Assembly: GCA_015501605.1 (NCBI GenBank)
Contig: JADNRZ010000001.1
Location: forward strand, 1,364,001-1,428,000
Length of the DNA stretch: 64,000 nt
Reading direction: 5' to 3'
From: Panaeolus papilionaceus
Lineage: Eukaryota > Basidiomycota > Agaricomycetes > Agaricales
The notes beneath the pieces were generated by a model, which did not search any database, was not told the origin of the DNA, and worked only from the letters and a program-made list of their open reading frames with translations. Shown in pieces: positions 13,828 through 24,883 of this stretch. Position 1 is the first letter of the stretch. Every line of letters starts with the position of its first letter. The position numbers and the translations under genes were made by a program.

Positions 13828-15641
13828 ATGTCTTCGACAGACCAATACGAAATCCAGTTCATTTGGTACGTACTAATACATGTCAAAGTCTCTATAATAA
13901 GCGGGGCAAGTCGTTTATCCTTATTTCCGCAGGCCCTCCACCTCGCCTCAGACGGTCATCGTCACTGGCACCTTCGACAATGTAAGTACTACGTCGTTGA
14001 TACATCAACGGGATACTCATATGATGATCGGTTTCACAGTGGACAGCATCCATTCGGCTTAACAAAACATCGACCGGATTCGAAGTTAAAACCAGACTGC
14101 CATGGGGTGAGAAAGTCAAGTACAAGTTCATCGTAGACGGTGAATGGCGCCTTCGCGATGACCGACCGACAGAGGTGGACTACGGTGGCTATGTCAACAA
14201 TGTCCTCACTACGCCCCCCAAACCAGCAGCGGTCGAGCCGTCTGTAGCCAATAAATCCCAAACCAGAGTCCTCAATGGCAACGGGCATGCTGCTGATCCA
14301 GTATCGAAACCCGAGCTTGATGCTCCCGTTGTAAATGGAACAGCTAAGGTCGTGAATGGTGATGTCAAGGCACACAAAGTTCAAGCTGCAAATGGCACTG
14401 GTTTCCTCTCAGATTTGGCTAGCACAATTGCAGCGCGCGACGGTACATCTTCTGCTATTGGCTATGTCGCGTCTGGTCTCGGTGCCGCAATGCACAGCGT
14501 CGTTGGTGTCGACCCTATAAATATTCAGAAGGTGAGATTCTCGATCTTGTGTGTTTCTGAAACTTTACCTGTCATAAGAGCACCTATAGGAATATAAGAC
14601 CCGCTGACAACCTTTTCTGCATTGTAGATTACCATTTCAACACCAAAAGCGGACGAAATGTTTACATTGCCTGATGGTCAAGAGCCAGTTTCAAATTCCA
14701 CGGACTTTGAGCCTGAATATCCCGTCCTTGAAACGTCTTTTCATTCACCCACTTCGCCAGTTGCCCCCATCGTGCCCATCATGATTGTCCCGGTCAACGC
14801 TTCAGAAAACAACACCATACCCCGAGAGACGTTCAATCCAGAGATTGATTCTCAGGTCCAAATCCCTGTCATATCCGCCAAGGCACCCCCACCCTCTGAC
14901 ACAACCCCTACTCCCATCGCCGTTAGTGAGGCTGAACCCATACTTGGAGTTACCGACAACTCTGTGGAGGCAGAGACCCCTTCCAAGGAGCAGCCAGCGA
15001 GTGAGGCACCTGCTGTTTCAAATGGATCTGATGTATTGAAGGCGATTGTGCCTGTTTCAACTGTTGTAGATAATACACGCACTCCGAGTCCAGCTCCAGT
15101 GGCGGAAGTTGAAACCATAGAAGGTGCAGTCCTGGTTAAAGCTGGGCAATCAGAGGAATTGGCTTCTGCTATCCCACGGGTCGCCAATGAGGCCTCTTCT
15201 CAAGAAGCAGAGCAGAAGGTCGACGCTCCCATCTCCGTCGAGGCAACCCCAGCTGTAACTGAAGCAAGCGAGACTGCGACACCCGAAGGAGCACCTGCCA
15301 CGAAAGAAACACCAGCTCCTTCCACCTCAGAGCCTGTTAAAGTTGAAGAGACCAAGGAAGGGTCAGTCGCAGCAGAACCTGTATCAACGACAACGGCTGT
15401 TCCAGAGACCAAGATTCCACCTCCTAATGTGCTTCCCATCACCTCCGTCGAGCAACCTTCTGCCCCCGAACCCACTACTCCTACAAAGAGTAAATTCCCC
15501 TCGGTTTCACAACAATCGTCACCCAGCGGGTCTCCTGCGTCAAGCAAGTTTGGTTCGACCAAACGACAGAAGCGTTCATCAATACTTCACAAACTCAAGG
15601 AGATCTTCCACCATGATAAAGAAGAGAAGGTTAAGAAGTAA
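13828..15641 (+). CDS. CBM48 (AMPK-type glycogen-binding) domain protein, CRP1/MDG1-like
   Basis: Four exons (13828-13865, 13933-13981, 14040-14531, 14628-15641) sum to 1593 bases and encode 530 residues. Residues 1-80 form an AMPK beta-type carbohydrate-binding module: YEIQFIWPSTSPQ, VIVTGTFDNW, then WGEKVKYKFIVDGEW and VDYGGYVNN. The rest is a long disordered region rich in Pro, Ser, Thr, Glu and Val, ending in a very basic patch (KRQKRSSILHKLKEIFHHDK). This one-module-plus-tail layout resembles yeast Crp1 and Mdg1 rather than the AMPK beta subunit, which would need a C-terminal kinase-binding domain not seen here. Role is inferred only: glycogen, cruciform DNA and pheromone signalling have been reported for the yeast proteins. 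Confidence 0.75.
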
Positions 15642-16136
15642 AATTCACAACCTCGTCCCTTTAGCAGATGCCTTCCTTTACGAGTAACGATTATGACGGT
15701 TATTGAGCCCGTTCCTTCAGGTATCTTTTGTTTTCTTTCTTTTGTGTTGTGTGTGTGGATTGGGTTGTTATGTTTTGTGCTTTGATTTACTGCAACGTTC
15801 TAGATAGTCACTTCTTCTCTTGCTTCATCATGTTGTATAATAGGGCATGGAGCATTGGAATTTCTCGCTTTAAGTTATGGGCTCGTTGTGACCGTAGTAA
15901 AGAACGACCTAGTTGGTCGACGACGATGCTAAGTGAAATGACTAATATCGAAAGCACCATTCCTGTGTTTATGAAAGTAGTGTTGCTAATAAATAGGTGT
16001 TTGTTCTGTGTTTTCTGTCTGTTCGATAGATACACTTATTTGATCCCCCAAGACATGTTACACCGATATACGAATAATCTGATACAAAAGCTGCCTTCTT
16101 TCCTTCTACGCCTGGATTGTTAGCACGACTCCTGTT
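15642..16136. other. Convergent intergenic region
   Basis: About 495 bp lie between two convergent stop codons, holding the 3'UTRs of the CBM48 gene and HBS1. It is T-rich on the + strand. A 131-codon open stretch (15728-16123) has no family resemblance and looks like chance. Confidence 0.4.
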
Positions 16137-19100
16137 TTAAGACAGTCCGGTCAATGACGTCACTGACAGATACTGACAGGATATCGTACCTGCTGCGATC
16201 GTTTCACCTCCCCGGCGGATTAAAATCCGTCCCATGTCCTTGTTGTTGGCGAAGGTCTCCAGAGGAATGGGACGAACATTTGTGCTAGAAGAGCTCCCTA
16301 TCTGAGTCCCACGAAGGCCGATTTGGATTTCCGCAGATGTCCCCTTGGTCAAGACCCTGGATGTGTGACATTGATGAATAAAATGTCTTCAAGTATCCAA
16401 GAGTAAGTGCTCACCGAGGGTTATTTTTTGTGACCTGGCCTGTAGCACGATCCAGTGTCGATATGAGCTTGAGGGCAGACGCAGGGACGTCACGGGAGTG
16501 GTGGAAGAGCTCGAACTATGCCGAGATGAGCAAGCGGAAGCTACCTTAGTTGAGGAAGCGCATACCGTTGTCCCAGATGTAATTGGGACTTGGATATCAA
16601 ACACAATGACCCTTGCCGTAAACACAGTGACCAGGGGAACCAGATCCTTGGGCGGACACAAAACGCTGCCCACTAGGACATTCACTGGGTCGATCGATGT
16701 CAGTGCCAGCGTGACGTTGGCACCTGACATTGCCCAAGGGACCTGCTCGTCTTCCAGTTCAATGGCTGTCACGAGGAGTTAACCAGAGAAGTTCTTCACT
16801 GAGTACGAAATTGCCTTTTTACGCACATTTTACTACTGCTGTCTCGTCGCCTGGTAACACACGTAGCTTCTCTCCGACTTGAACGAGTCCACTGCATATC
16901 CGCCCAGATATCGACAAATACGACCCTTGTCCTTTGAAAACGTTTGAAATAGGCAGACGAAGGCCAGTATTGATATCTCGGGTGGGTGGTTCCAGATTGT
17001 CTATATGCAGTGAGTCGATGAGCAAGGATGTGCCCATGCAGATGCGAACTTACCAAGTAAATCTGAGAGGGTTGGACCTTTATACCACTCGCGAAGGTCT
17101 GCAGCTTCTTTTCCATCGCTACTCACCAGATTCACTCCATGGTAAGCACCAACTGGGACAAATTTGGATTTAGACGGATGGAAGCCAGACTGGACCAAAA
17201 AGGGGCGGAGTTCATCACAAATCTCGTCGAACCGGGCTCGACTCCAGTTGACCTGATCCAACTTGTTGACAGCTACCACCACTTGCGATACACCTAGACT
17301 CCGAACCAAAAGCAAGTGCTCCCGAGTTTGGCCTCCTCTTTGGAAGCCAGTCTCAAATTCTCCAGGGGAGGAGTCAACAACCAACAAGGCAGAGTCCGCC
17401 TGTGATGCACCGGAAATCATATTTGGAACAAAGTCCTTGTGCCCAGGAGCATCTAGGATGGTAATTTGTCTGTGGGGCGTGACCATGGATTGCAGAGCGA
17501 TATCCATAGTAATTCCTCTGATGGGTAGGTGTTCATGAAACTTGTTATGCAACACTTCCAAGTGACGAACCTTTCGCGTTCTTCAGCGGTTCCGTCCAGA
17601 CCCCATGCCCAGCTAAAGCTTCCTTTCCCTAACTTATCACTCCCCTTTTCATTGGCTTTTCGCGTTTTCTCATCGATTCGCCCAAGCTCGTATAGAAGGC
17701 GGCCCATTAATGTTGACTTTCCTGCATCGACGTGTCCTAACAATGACGAGTTCATAGATTTCCCGAAACAGATAACAGAGTGCAGAGCTACCAATGACGA
17801 CCATACTGATGCCTTTCTTGCCAGTCTCGCTGTCGGATTTCAACTGGCGCTGAGCCTCTTCAATAATCTTTTCGCGCGTCATGGTGATTTTTGGAGGCTC
17901 TTCGATTACAGTGGGTGAAACCTCCGTCAGGTTTAAACCCGATATATCGAGGCTTTGTTGATCACTGGTGTTCTTTCTGAGAGGCGTAGAAGTACCTGAA
18001 ATCTTTCCTTTCTTTCCTGCTTTTACAGGGGAGCTGGCAGGAGTTGCGGCAAGGGAAGCCGCCGCTTTGAGAGCCTTTTCGCGTTCCTTCGCAGCTGTAA
18101 AAATACAAATGTTAAAATAAATATAATAAATAAATAACCAAGAATTGCGGGGTAGTGAGGGAATCAAGCTCTGGAGGAGAGTTTGCCTGAGTCTTGCGTT
18201 GATCGAGAAGTCGACGAGTCTATTGCTCCAAGTTTCGTTCCCTTCCGCGCATTGAGAACGATGTCATCTGGACTTGGCACATCAAAAGCGAAGCTAGGTT
18301 TGTGCTGTCGTCCCGACAGAGTTGCAGCCTGAATGTTGTTCTTCGATTTCAATTTCGTTGGGGAGCCGTGCTCGTGGTCGGACAGAAACTCTGGACTGCG
18401 TTGTGCCTTCTTTTTCTTCTTCTTTGGGGACGTTTCTTGCCTATCGGCCTCTGTGCCTTTTCCTTCGTACAAAATGATGTTGTCATGGATGAGCACTGAT
18501 GCGAATGCGGAAGGAGACGCACGAGCACGGTTGGACGAATGAAACAAGGGAGAACCAAATGACGAGATTTCTCCTGCAGATAGGATAGCTGGACTCATAG
18601 GTTGTTGGGTTTCTCCTCTTTTGACTTTCATAGCTAGTTTTGAGCGTTTGATGTCCACAGGGGCGCTAGAATCAGCGGCATTGAGTTGGATAGGAACAAC
18701 CTCTAACTTGGGTAGGAAACTGGGGCTATTGGGGTCGGTTATGCTGTATAACGACTGGTAGGATGTCGTAATTGCGGTGGTGACGGATGCTCCATTGGCA
18801 ATAGGAGTCAAGTATTCCGTTGTAGTCTTTGGGAGTTTGGGCACCCGACTTGCATCTATTTTTTGCTGTGCCAATAGTGCTAATTTTGACGGAGGGCGGG
18901 GAGCAATACTTGGCACTGTCTCCGAAAGATGCGTTGATGGAGGTGGTGGAGTGCGAGCATGGGCACTCTCCAGTTTCCTCTGAGCCAGTAATGCCAGTTT
19001 CGATTGAGGGCGCGATTGTTGTGGAGATTTAGGCGACTCCTTGGGCTGAGACTCGGTGGGAGTTGGAGTAGCGGATCGATCGGATGCATTAGTTGGTGTC

Positions 19101-20573
19101 TGTTGCCCGTCGTTGGCCTCACTCTGTAATGCGCTTGCTATTGCTTTACGAACAATCGAATCGAATTCAGATGGTGGTGGTGTCGCTGTAGGTGTCCCCG
19201 GAAGTGGTGGTAAAGACTTAGACAAGGCAGACGAGGGAGATGCAATTGACGAAGGGGGTTTCATAGACTGAGCAGATGGACGAAGCACGGGAAATGTCTT
19301 GACTGAACCAGTAAGAGCAACACCAGAGGACCTTGAGCTCTGGCTAGTCAAGGAAACAGTACTTGTCCTAGAACTTGCGAGCTTGGACAACTTCGACGCA
19401 GGGCGCTTATCATCGGTTTGGGAAGCTAAACTGGCAGCCCGCTCGACAGGAGGAGCCTCCTGGATTTCCGGTAAGTGTTCAGGAGTAAATGTAGATGCAT
19501 TGGAGAGCTCTGGTTCGGGTTCCCTACGAGGAGCCAGAATAGACAAATCCTGCAGCGAATCTCTGGATCCTGACCGACGTGTTCAAAAAGAATGGAGTTG
19601 GAAAGCAGAGTTACACGTACCTAATTCCCGCCCATACGACGTGGTGGGACTAGACGGCAAAGAGGCCATGGGACCACGAGGCGTGTTCCGACTGATTGTT
19701 TCCGTTTCAGACAGGAAAGATTGCCTGTTTGATGAGTACATCCGCCTAGACTGCCACATAGTCGAGGGTTCTGTCCTCTCTGTCTTCTCTGTGATAGTAC
19801 TGAGGCGGTGATTTGTCACTTGGGGTACCCCAGGGGTAGGATCTACCCATTGATAGGCCTCTTGATCAAAGTCGGGCTGCTGCTGAGCTCGAAAGATGGA
19901 GGGTAACCTAGATTGTACATAGTCCTGCTCCACGTATGCTTCGTCGACTTGTTCTTCTTGGTCATCAGACTCTCGCCATTCGTCTGTAGCGTTGTCAGAA
20001 TCTGATTGTAACAAGTCGTAATAGAATAACGGGTGGTGGAAATGCACCTTCTCGATCGATTTTACATGACTCGGCAAGCTCAACTGATTACAACAGACAA
20101 CCACCAAGAGGCCATTTTTGAGTATGACTGAAAGCTCACCTTTTTTCTCCTTTGCTATGCGTCGGCGTTCTTGCTCATCTTGAGTTCCGCTGATTAGATA
20201 GAGTCGTGAGGTTTGCAAGAAACAACGAACCCATTGCCCATTGAATGGTTTGATCAACGTCGAAATAGTACTCCCACAACGCATCCTTAATGGATTGGTC
20301 GGAGACTCCACTAAAATCTGCAGAGCCGATGACTTGACGGATTTGTTCCAACCCATCGTTCATTTGGGCTTGGGCATATTCAGCTTGGACCGTTTCCAAA
20401 ATCGCGGATTCGTCCAAACCTTGCTGCTCTTCAGTCAACTGATCCTCTTCGGGCTCGGAGAAGGCATCATCGTCGAGTTCAGCTATGCGTGGATAAGTTT
20501 GGACTGAATGGTCCAGATAATTATCCCCCAAACCTTGAATGTTAAGATTACGGATAGCTCGATGACGAGACAT
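16137..20573 (-). CDS. HBS1: HBS1 ribosome-rescue GTPase (probable alternatively spliced HBS1/SKI7 gene)
   Basis: HBS1 binds Dom34/Pelota and splits stalled ribosomes in no-go and non-stop decay. The N terminus (MSRHRAIRNLNIQGLG, then AEYAQAQMNDGLEQI and ALWEYYFDVDQTIQWAMG) is the HBS1 N-domain. The GTPase has G1 GHVDAGKST, switch motif RGITMDIAL, G3 DAPGHKDF and G4 NKLD. Beta-barrel domains end FANNKDMGRILIRRGGETIAAG. Exons as read: 20573-20227, 20189-20140, 20001-19621, about 18094-17792, 17736-17571, 17517-17054, 17000-16827, 16765-16566, 16515-16415, 16356-16137, giving 801 residues. The 18164-19569 exon is skipped in this form; the phases match (both joins phase 1). Weak donors GTTGTT and GTTCGT are needed in two places. 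Confidence 0.9.
18164..19569 (-). CDS. SKI7-like: Alternative terminal exon of the HBS1 locus, SKI7-like isoform
   Basis: This 1406-base open exon sits inside the HBS1 gene and ends in TGA at 18166-18164, so it cannot lie within the GTPase message. The upstream exon ends in phase 1 (donor at 19620) and can join either this exon (acceptor before 19569) or the GTPase exon (acceptor near 18094) without frame change. Inclusion gives a 727-residue protein sharing the HBS1 N-domain but lacking the GTPase. Its sequence is disordered, Ser/Pro-rich and carries three RPxSKLxxLA motifs (near 19405, 19012, 18898) and a conserved-looking KPSFAFDVPSPDDIV near 18301-18257. SKI7-like splice forms bridge the cytoplasmic exosome and Ski complex. 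Isoform use is inferred, not seen. Confidence 0.7.
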
Positions 20574-20834
20574 TCTGCTGAATGGTCGTGGTAAGAAGAG
20601 TATTAAAAGTATTTCTAAATAAATTTACATACTATTGGAGTATTTAATCTTGCGGCTGTATGTCGAGTTGAAGGTGCGATTGATTGAGATACAGTGTGAT
20701 GTTGAAGTCCAGACAAGTAAGGAAAGGGGTGCGGTGAGCGGTGAACGCAAACAGCTACAAAGTAAACAAAAGGCTTGAACGCGAGTTCCTGAAAGACCTG
20801 TTACTGCTATTTCCAGCAACATCTATTACTTACA
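20574..20834. promoter_or_regulatory. Divergent promoter region, HBS1 / RIM1
   Basis: The 261 bp between opposite ATGs must serve both genes. I see no strong consensus element. Confidence 0.4.
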
Positions 20835-21515
20835 ATGTTTGCTTCTCTGCGCAGTGCTGCCCTCTCTAGGCCCATCCGTGTAGGTATAATTTACTTTTTT
20901 TTCTCTCGGTACAGTTATTCATACATATATGTCAGAATTTCTCTTCCACTTCTCGTCGCACTGCCGACGTTGCTAAGCTTATCCTCGTCGGACGCCTGAC
21001 AAAAGACCCAGAGACGCGTCTAACCAGAAACGAAAAGGAGTTCGTCGCGTATGTGCTTTCTCTAACCCGCATTATTTCTGTTTTTAAATGACACCATATT
21101 CAGATACACCGTTGCTACTCGCAACTATCCTTCACCTCCACCAGATGCCAACGGAGGTACGGGCGAACCCTAATTTTCGACTGCATGTCAAGATGTACTC
21201 ACTCCTTTTGTAGAACGTCGGCCTTCTACCTCAACTTTCCATCGTATTCTGTCTTTCCAGGATGGATCAAATAGATATCTTCAGACCTTGAAGAAGGGTA
21301 CCCAAGTATACGTCGAGGCAGGATATGAACTGCGCGAACCAGATGCCAGTGCCGATCCCTCTACCCCACAAGGGCAGCGTCAAATCTTTTTGAAGCACGG
21401 TACACGTCCTACAAACGTTTTACTCAACACTATGGCTAATATTGTCCCAGAATCCATTCGAGTCCTTTCTGTCCCCAAGTCCGAAAACACCCAATCGGAA
21501 GAAGAAAGCGAGTAA
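20835..21515 (+). CDS. RIM1: Mitochondrial single-stranded DNA-binding protein
   Basis: Four exons (20835-20879, 20936-21048, 21104-21156, 21214-21515) sum to 513 bases and encode 170 residues. The first 25 residues are a short basic mitochondrial presequence (MFASLRSAALSRPIR). The OB-fold follows: KLILVGRLTKDPETRLTRN, FVAYTVATRN, STFHRILSFQ, then LKKGTQVYVEAGYELRE, all typical of SSB/Rim1. It binds single-stranded mitochondrial DNA during replication. The acidic tail (SENTQSEEESE) is like the tip of bacterial SSB. The start lies 261 bp from the HBS1 start on the other strand. Confidence 0.9.
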
Positions 21516-21671
21516 ATCCAGTGTTGGAATGTGTTGTACCTACGCGTTTTCATGATGATTGAAACCTGAATGTACCTCTGACTGTAAATCCTGGGGATGT
21601 GGACCTTGAGGTCCAGGTAACCATTCCTAAGATACCATTAATATACTTACTTCTAGTGCAGCTAATTCATA

Positions 21672-22547
21672 CTAAAATCGCACCTCGTTTTCATGCCTCG
21701 GAACTGAGAGTTCGGGACGAGGCATTCCCGGATGTGCATTCTCCCCTAAGCTTTGGCGCCTTATTTTTATGAGGTAATCTCGGACTGAAGTGGACACCAG
21801 CTGAGGAGACTGATATTCAGTGAGGTTCAAAAAGAAGGAATAATGGGACAAAGAGCGCACATTGTGATCGTCCTGTGAGGATCCAGAGTAGCAAGCTATA
21901 ATGGCTATGGGGCAGCAAGGCGCGTTCTGAAATAATTGGTATCATTCACCGACGCCTGCAGAGTTGAGAATAACTCAGCTATTTACCTCCAACCAGATTG
22001 GGAATGCTACGAAGACAATCATCATTCGTTCCACGCAGACTCCACCCAGTCAGACTTTTCACGTACCTCCTCCTATAGCTTGTCCAGAATCGCCTTGAAC
22101 CGTAGTTTGCTTCTGATTTTTCGCCAGTGCACTCATGGCCTTCTCAACGTAATACGAAGAGTGTCCTGTTCTCTTCACGATATTGACCATAGATTCAAGT
22201 CTCTCCCAACTATCCAAGCTAACATCGCCTGGATCCCCGAGGTCCCCAATAGTGCACGAAAACAGAGGGTGGCCCGCGATGGTTTGGATGGACATGACCA
22301 TGCCTTTCCCTTTGACATGGCGGGTAGACCCTCTGAATCTCTTCCTTATCGACAACCCCTGTTGTGCAAAAGTCGTCGATAAGCCGTAACGTACATATTA
22401 ATATCATCGAATGTGAAGTAGCTCGCTCACCAAAGTCACTGCATCATTTGCAGTGAAGGATTCAAACCGGTGTGTTCGCTCCTCGGTCAAGATTTGATTT
22501 GCCAGATCAGCATCCGTTGGGAATATATTCTGAAGACCACTGAACAT
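21672..22547 (-). CDS. UPF0303 family (GlcG/HbpS-like, DUF336) protein
   Basis: Five exons (22547-22431, 22358-22067, 22006-21987, 21926-21861, 21800-21672) sum to 624 bases and encode 207 residues. The family is recognised from SFTANDAVTLGLSIRKRF, GHPLFSCTIGD, WERLESMVNIVKRTGHSSYYV, GGAFPIWLE and QDDHNLVSTSVRDYL, which follow the UPF0303/haem-degrading-domain pattern. Exon 3 is only 20 bases long; without it the conserved GGAFPIWLEN join is lost. Family members are small cytosolic proteins, some bacterial ones heme-responsive, but no reaction is established. The ATG at 22545-22547 gives MFSGLQNIF. The tail after residue 180 (GENAHPGMPRPELSV) is not part of the core. Confidence 0.75.
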
Positions 22548-23065
22548 GGAGCAAGTTAAGCTCTTAAGCAAGACTGCTGTGGCAAGAATCGATGAAGTGT
22601 AAAAAGAGTTGGAATGAGTGATTTTTATTGATGATTTTGTGAGAGGGCTGTCGAAACAAAGACGTTTAATCCGGCCGCACGCAGGACACGCGACACGCCT
22701 TCCACAGTTACTTGAGGCAATGAGGCAGTTCCACCAGGGCTCTAAGAAGTGTAAGGGGGCAATTGTTCTGTTGAAAAACGAATTGATCACCACCTGAGGA
22801 AGAAAATTGGAGATTCTTTGTGATAATAAATTACTATTCAAACATGATGAACTCGAACATAATACTGTCCGCTATGTGTGTGTCGAAGATTGAAATGGTT
22901 AGTGACGACTGAATTAAAGGGGTTTGACCTGATTTAGCATCACCTCGCAAGCATGTGTAAATCCCGTTGCCGGACTCCGGGTGGTGCTTAAACTCGTATT
23001 TACACTTGCCAAATGACTGGCTGACGGGAATTCGTCTTACTACTTACTTAACTCCTTTATCATCT
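22548..23065. promoter_or_regulatory. Divergent intergenic region between UPF0303 gene and PEX12
   Basis: The 518 bp between opposite starts include an open stretch that runs into the UPF0303 gene from upstream without an in-frame stop, but it has no family resemblance. No clear promoter element was identified. Confidence 0.35.
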
Positions 23066-24460
23066 ATGGAATTCTTCAATGACAATGGAGTAGACCCTCT
23101 GAAGCCCTCTCTCTTTGAGTTGGTGGCCCAGGAGCAATTGAAGGATCTTCTTCAACCTGCTCTCAAATATGTTTTGGCGGTGAGGCTTGTTTGGACGTCA
23201 TCCTAGGTTATAAGTTTGAATGCCTGACCGCATGTTTAGGTATTTGCTCAAAGATATCCTCGTTATCTTTTACGGATAGTAAACAGGCATGAAGAGTTTT
23301 ATGCGCTAGTCATGTTGATTGTTGAACGCCATTATCTCAAAAAGCACAGTAAGCTGGCATTTTGTTGTTCGTCGTTGAATACACCTGCTATAATAAGAAC
23401 CATAGATGCCTCTTTTGCTGAAAACTTTTACGGCCTGAAACGAAGACGTAGGCCCTACATCGAAACAGAAAGAGCCGTGGCAGCTGTGGGTGGTATCCCT
23501 GCTGGAGAGGCTCTAAGAAGTCGCGAGATTTGGCGGTCATTACTTTTCCTTGTATGTGATAATAATCTGTTTTCGAGGACCTTAATTAATTGTTCCCTTT
23601 GTAAGGTCGGTGTTCCCTATCTCAAAGCAAAAGCGTACGATTATTTCGAGGAACTGGGTGGTACAATCCATTCCGACGTGCTTGAGGAAGGGTTAGATGC
23701 CAGGCAAATCCAGACATTGACTGATCAAGTAGGCGCTTCATTCCAAACGAATCGCAGGTTCATAACTCATGACGGCCTGGATAGAGCATTAGAGGCCGTC
23801 TACGCCGTCTCTTTAAGCGGTGTTATCCGTACCTCAACGTCTCCTTTGAATTTTGGTTACTCCTATGGAATGTCGGATATCTTTTCGAAAAAACCCCGAA
23901 TTATCGACCCTGGTTGAATTGGGTTGGCGTCGATATTCGGCGGCTCGGTATAGAGGACTTTGTAAGTGGTTGAACCGTCGTGCCACCATGTGCTAAATCT
24001 AAAATTGTTTTAACAGCGTGCAGCCAATGCATTGCAGCAAGCCGGGCGCTCGATACCCTCGCGCTCTTTATCAGAGCGCATAAAAAAGCTCCTAACGTCT
24101 TCACCTCGTCTCTTGTTGGATTCTTTGCGACTCCTACTGCCAACTGCAATATTCTTCATCAAGTTTTTGGAGTGGTGGTACTCACCAGGATCACCAGCCC
24201 GTTCCCTGACAATATCTCCTCAAGGACCAGCAATTCCTCCTCCCTCATTACTACCGCCGCACCCGCAAGGAATCCATTTTGATGCGACGGCATATGGAAT
24301 TTGTCCATTATGCAAGCAAAATATTAATAATGCTACTGCACTCCCATCCGGCTATGTATTTTGCTATCGATGTGCCTATGATCAGGTCGAGAAGCATGGA
24401 AAATGTCCAGTCACATTGCTGCCATCAAGAGCATGGCAACTTAGAAAAGTATTAGTGTAG
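23066..24460 (+). CDS. PEX12: Peroxisome assembly protein 12 (peroxin-12, RING-type)
   Basis: Pex12 is one of three RING peroxins (with Pex2 and Pex10) that ubiquitinate the receptor Pex5 at the peroxisome membrane. Exons 23066-23179, 23240-23348, 23406-23551, 23606-23728, 23785-23961 and 24017-24460 sum to 1113 bases, 370 residues. The Pex2/Pex12 membrane region shows SFAENFYGLKRRR, VSFEFWLLLWNVGYLFEKTP and RPWLNWVGVDIRR; then LLLPTAIFFIKFLEWWYS. The C-terminal RING is degenerate: CPLC and CYRC pairs plus CPVT, fewer zinc ligands than a full RING, as expected for Pex12. The fifth exon must begin after an in-frame TAG at 23782-23784, which serves as the acceptor. PEX12 and the ACBP at the window's left end share only a peroxisome/lipid theme. 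Confidence 0.92.
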
Positions 24461-24883
24461 GCAGTAATTGAACATTGACGCACGTTCGTGGAGGTTCGTG
24501 GAGAGAAAAGAATATTGTATTTCCTTATAGATTGTAATCGATTATCAAGGATGTTTCGGCTAATTAGTTAGACAGTACCTACTGAAATTGAGCCGTAATT
24601 CACTATCCTCTCCCCACAGCTCTGACAGTAGCTAAAGGATATTTAAGCACGTGTGTCCGATAATTAGACAGGAACGGGCACGGTACTGCGACGAATCTCG
24701 GAACTTTCAACAACTCTCCAGCAAGCCATTGGGAATTTGTCGAAAACAGTCCAGTCGATGGATCTTGAACACTGGACTTTAACTAGATATACCGGGCCTT
24801 GAAGTAGGTAGCAGTTTTGACCGTTTTGCTCCCCTTCAACCTACACCCTCACCTGCCGCCAACACGGAGGAGGTGCTCTTACC
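24461..24883. promoter_or_regulatory. PHO81-like promoter region with CACGTG E-box
   Basis: This 423-bp region holds the PEX12 3' end and the leader of the next gene. CACGTG at 24648-24653, flanked by AG and TG, lies 231 bp before the PHO81-like ATG. CACGTG is the core site of the phosphate regulator Pho4/NUC-1 but also of other bHLH factors. Confidence 0.45.

Noticed and set aside
15728..16123. 131-codon open frame on the plus strand
   Set aside because: T-rich convergent 3'UTR region with hydrophobic, cysteine-rich chance sequence; no homology clue.
16147..16190. Tiny intron-like segment (GTACGA...CAG) near the HBS1 stop
   Set aside because: At 27 bases it is too short to splice and is in frame when read through.
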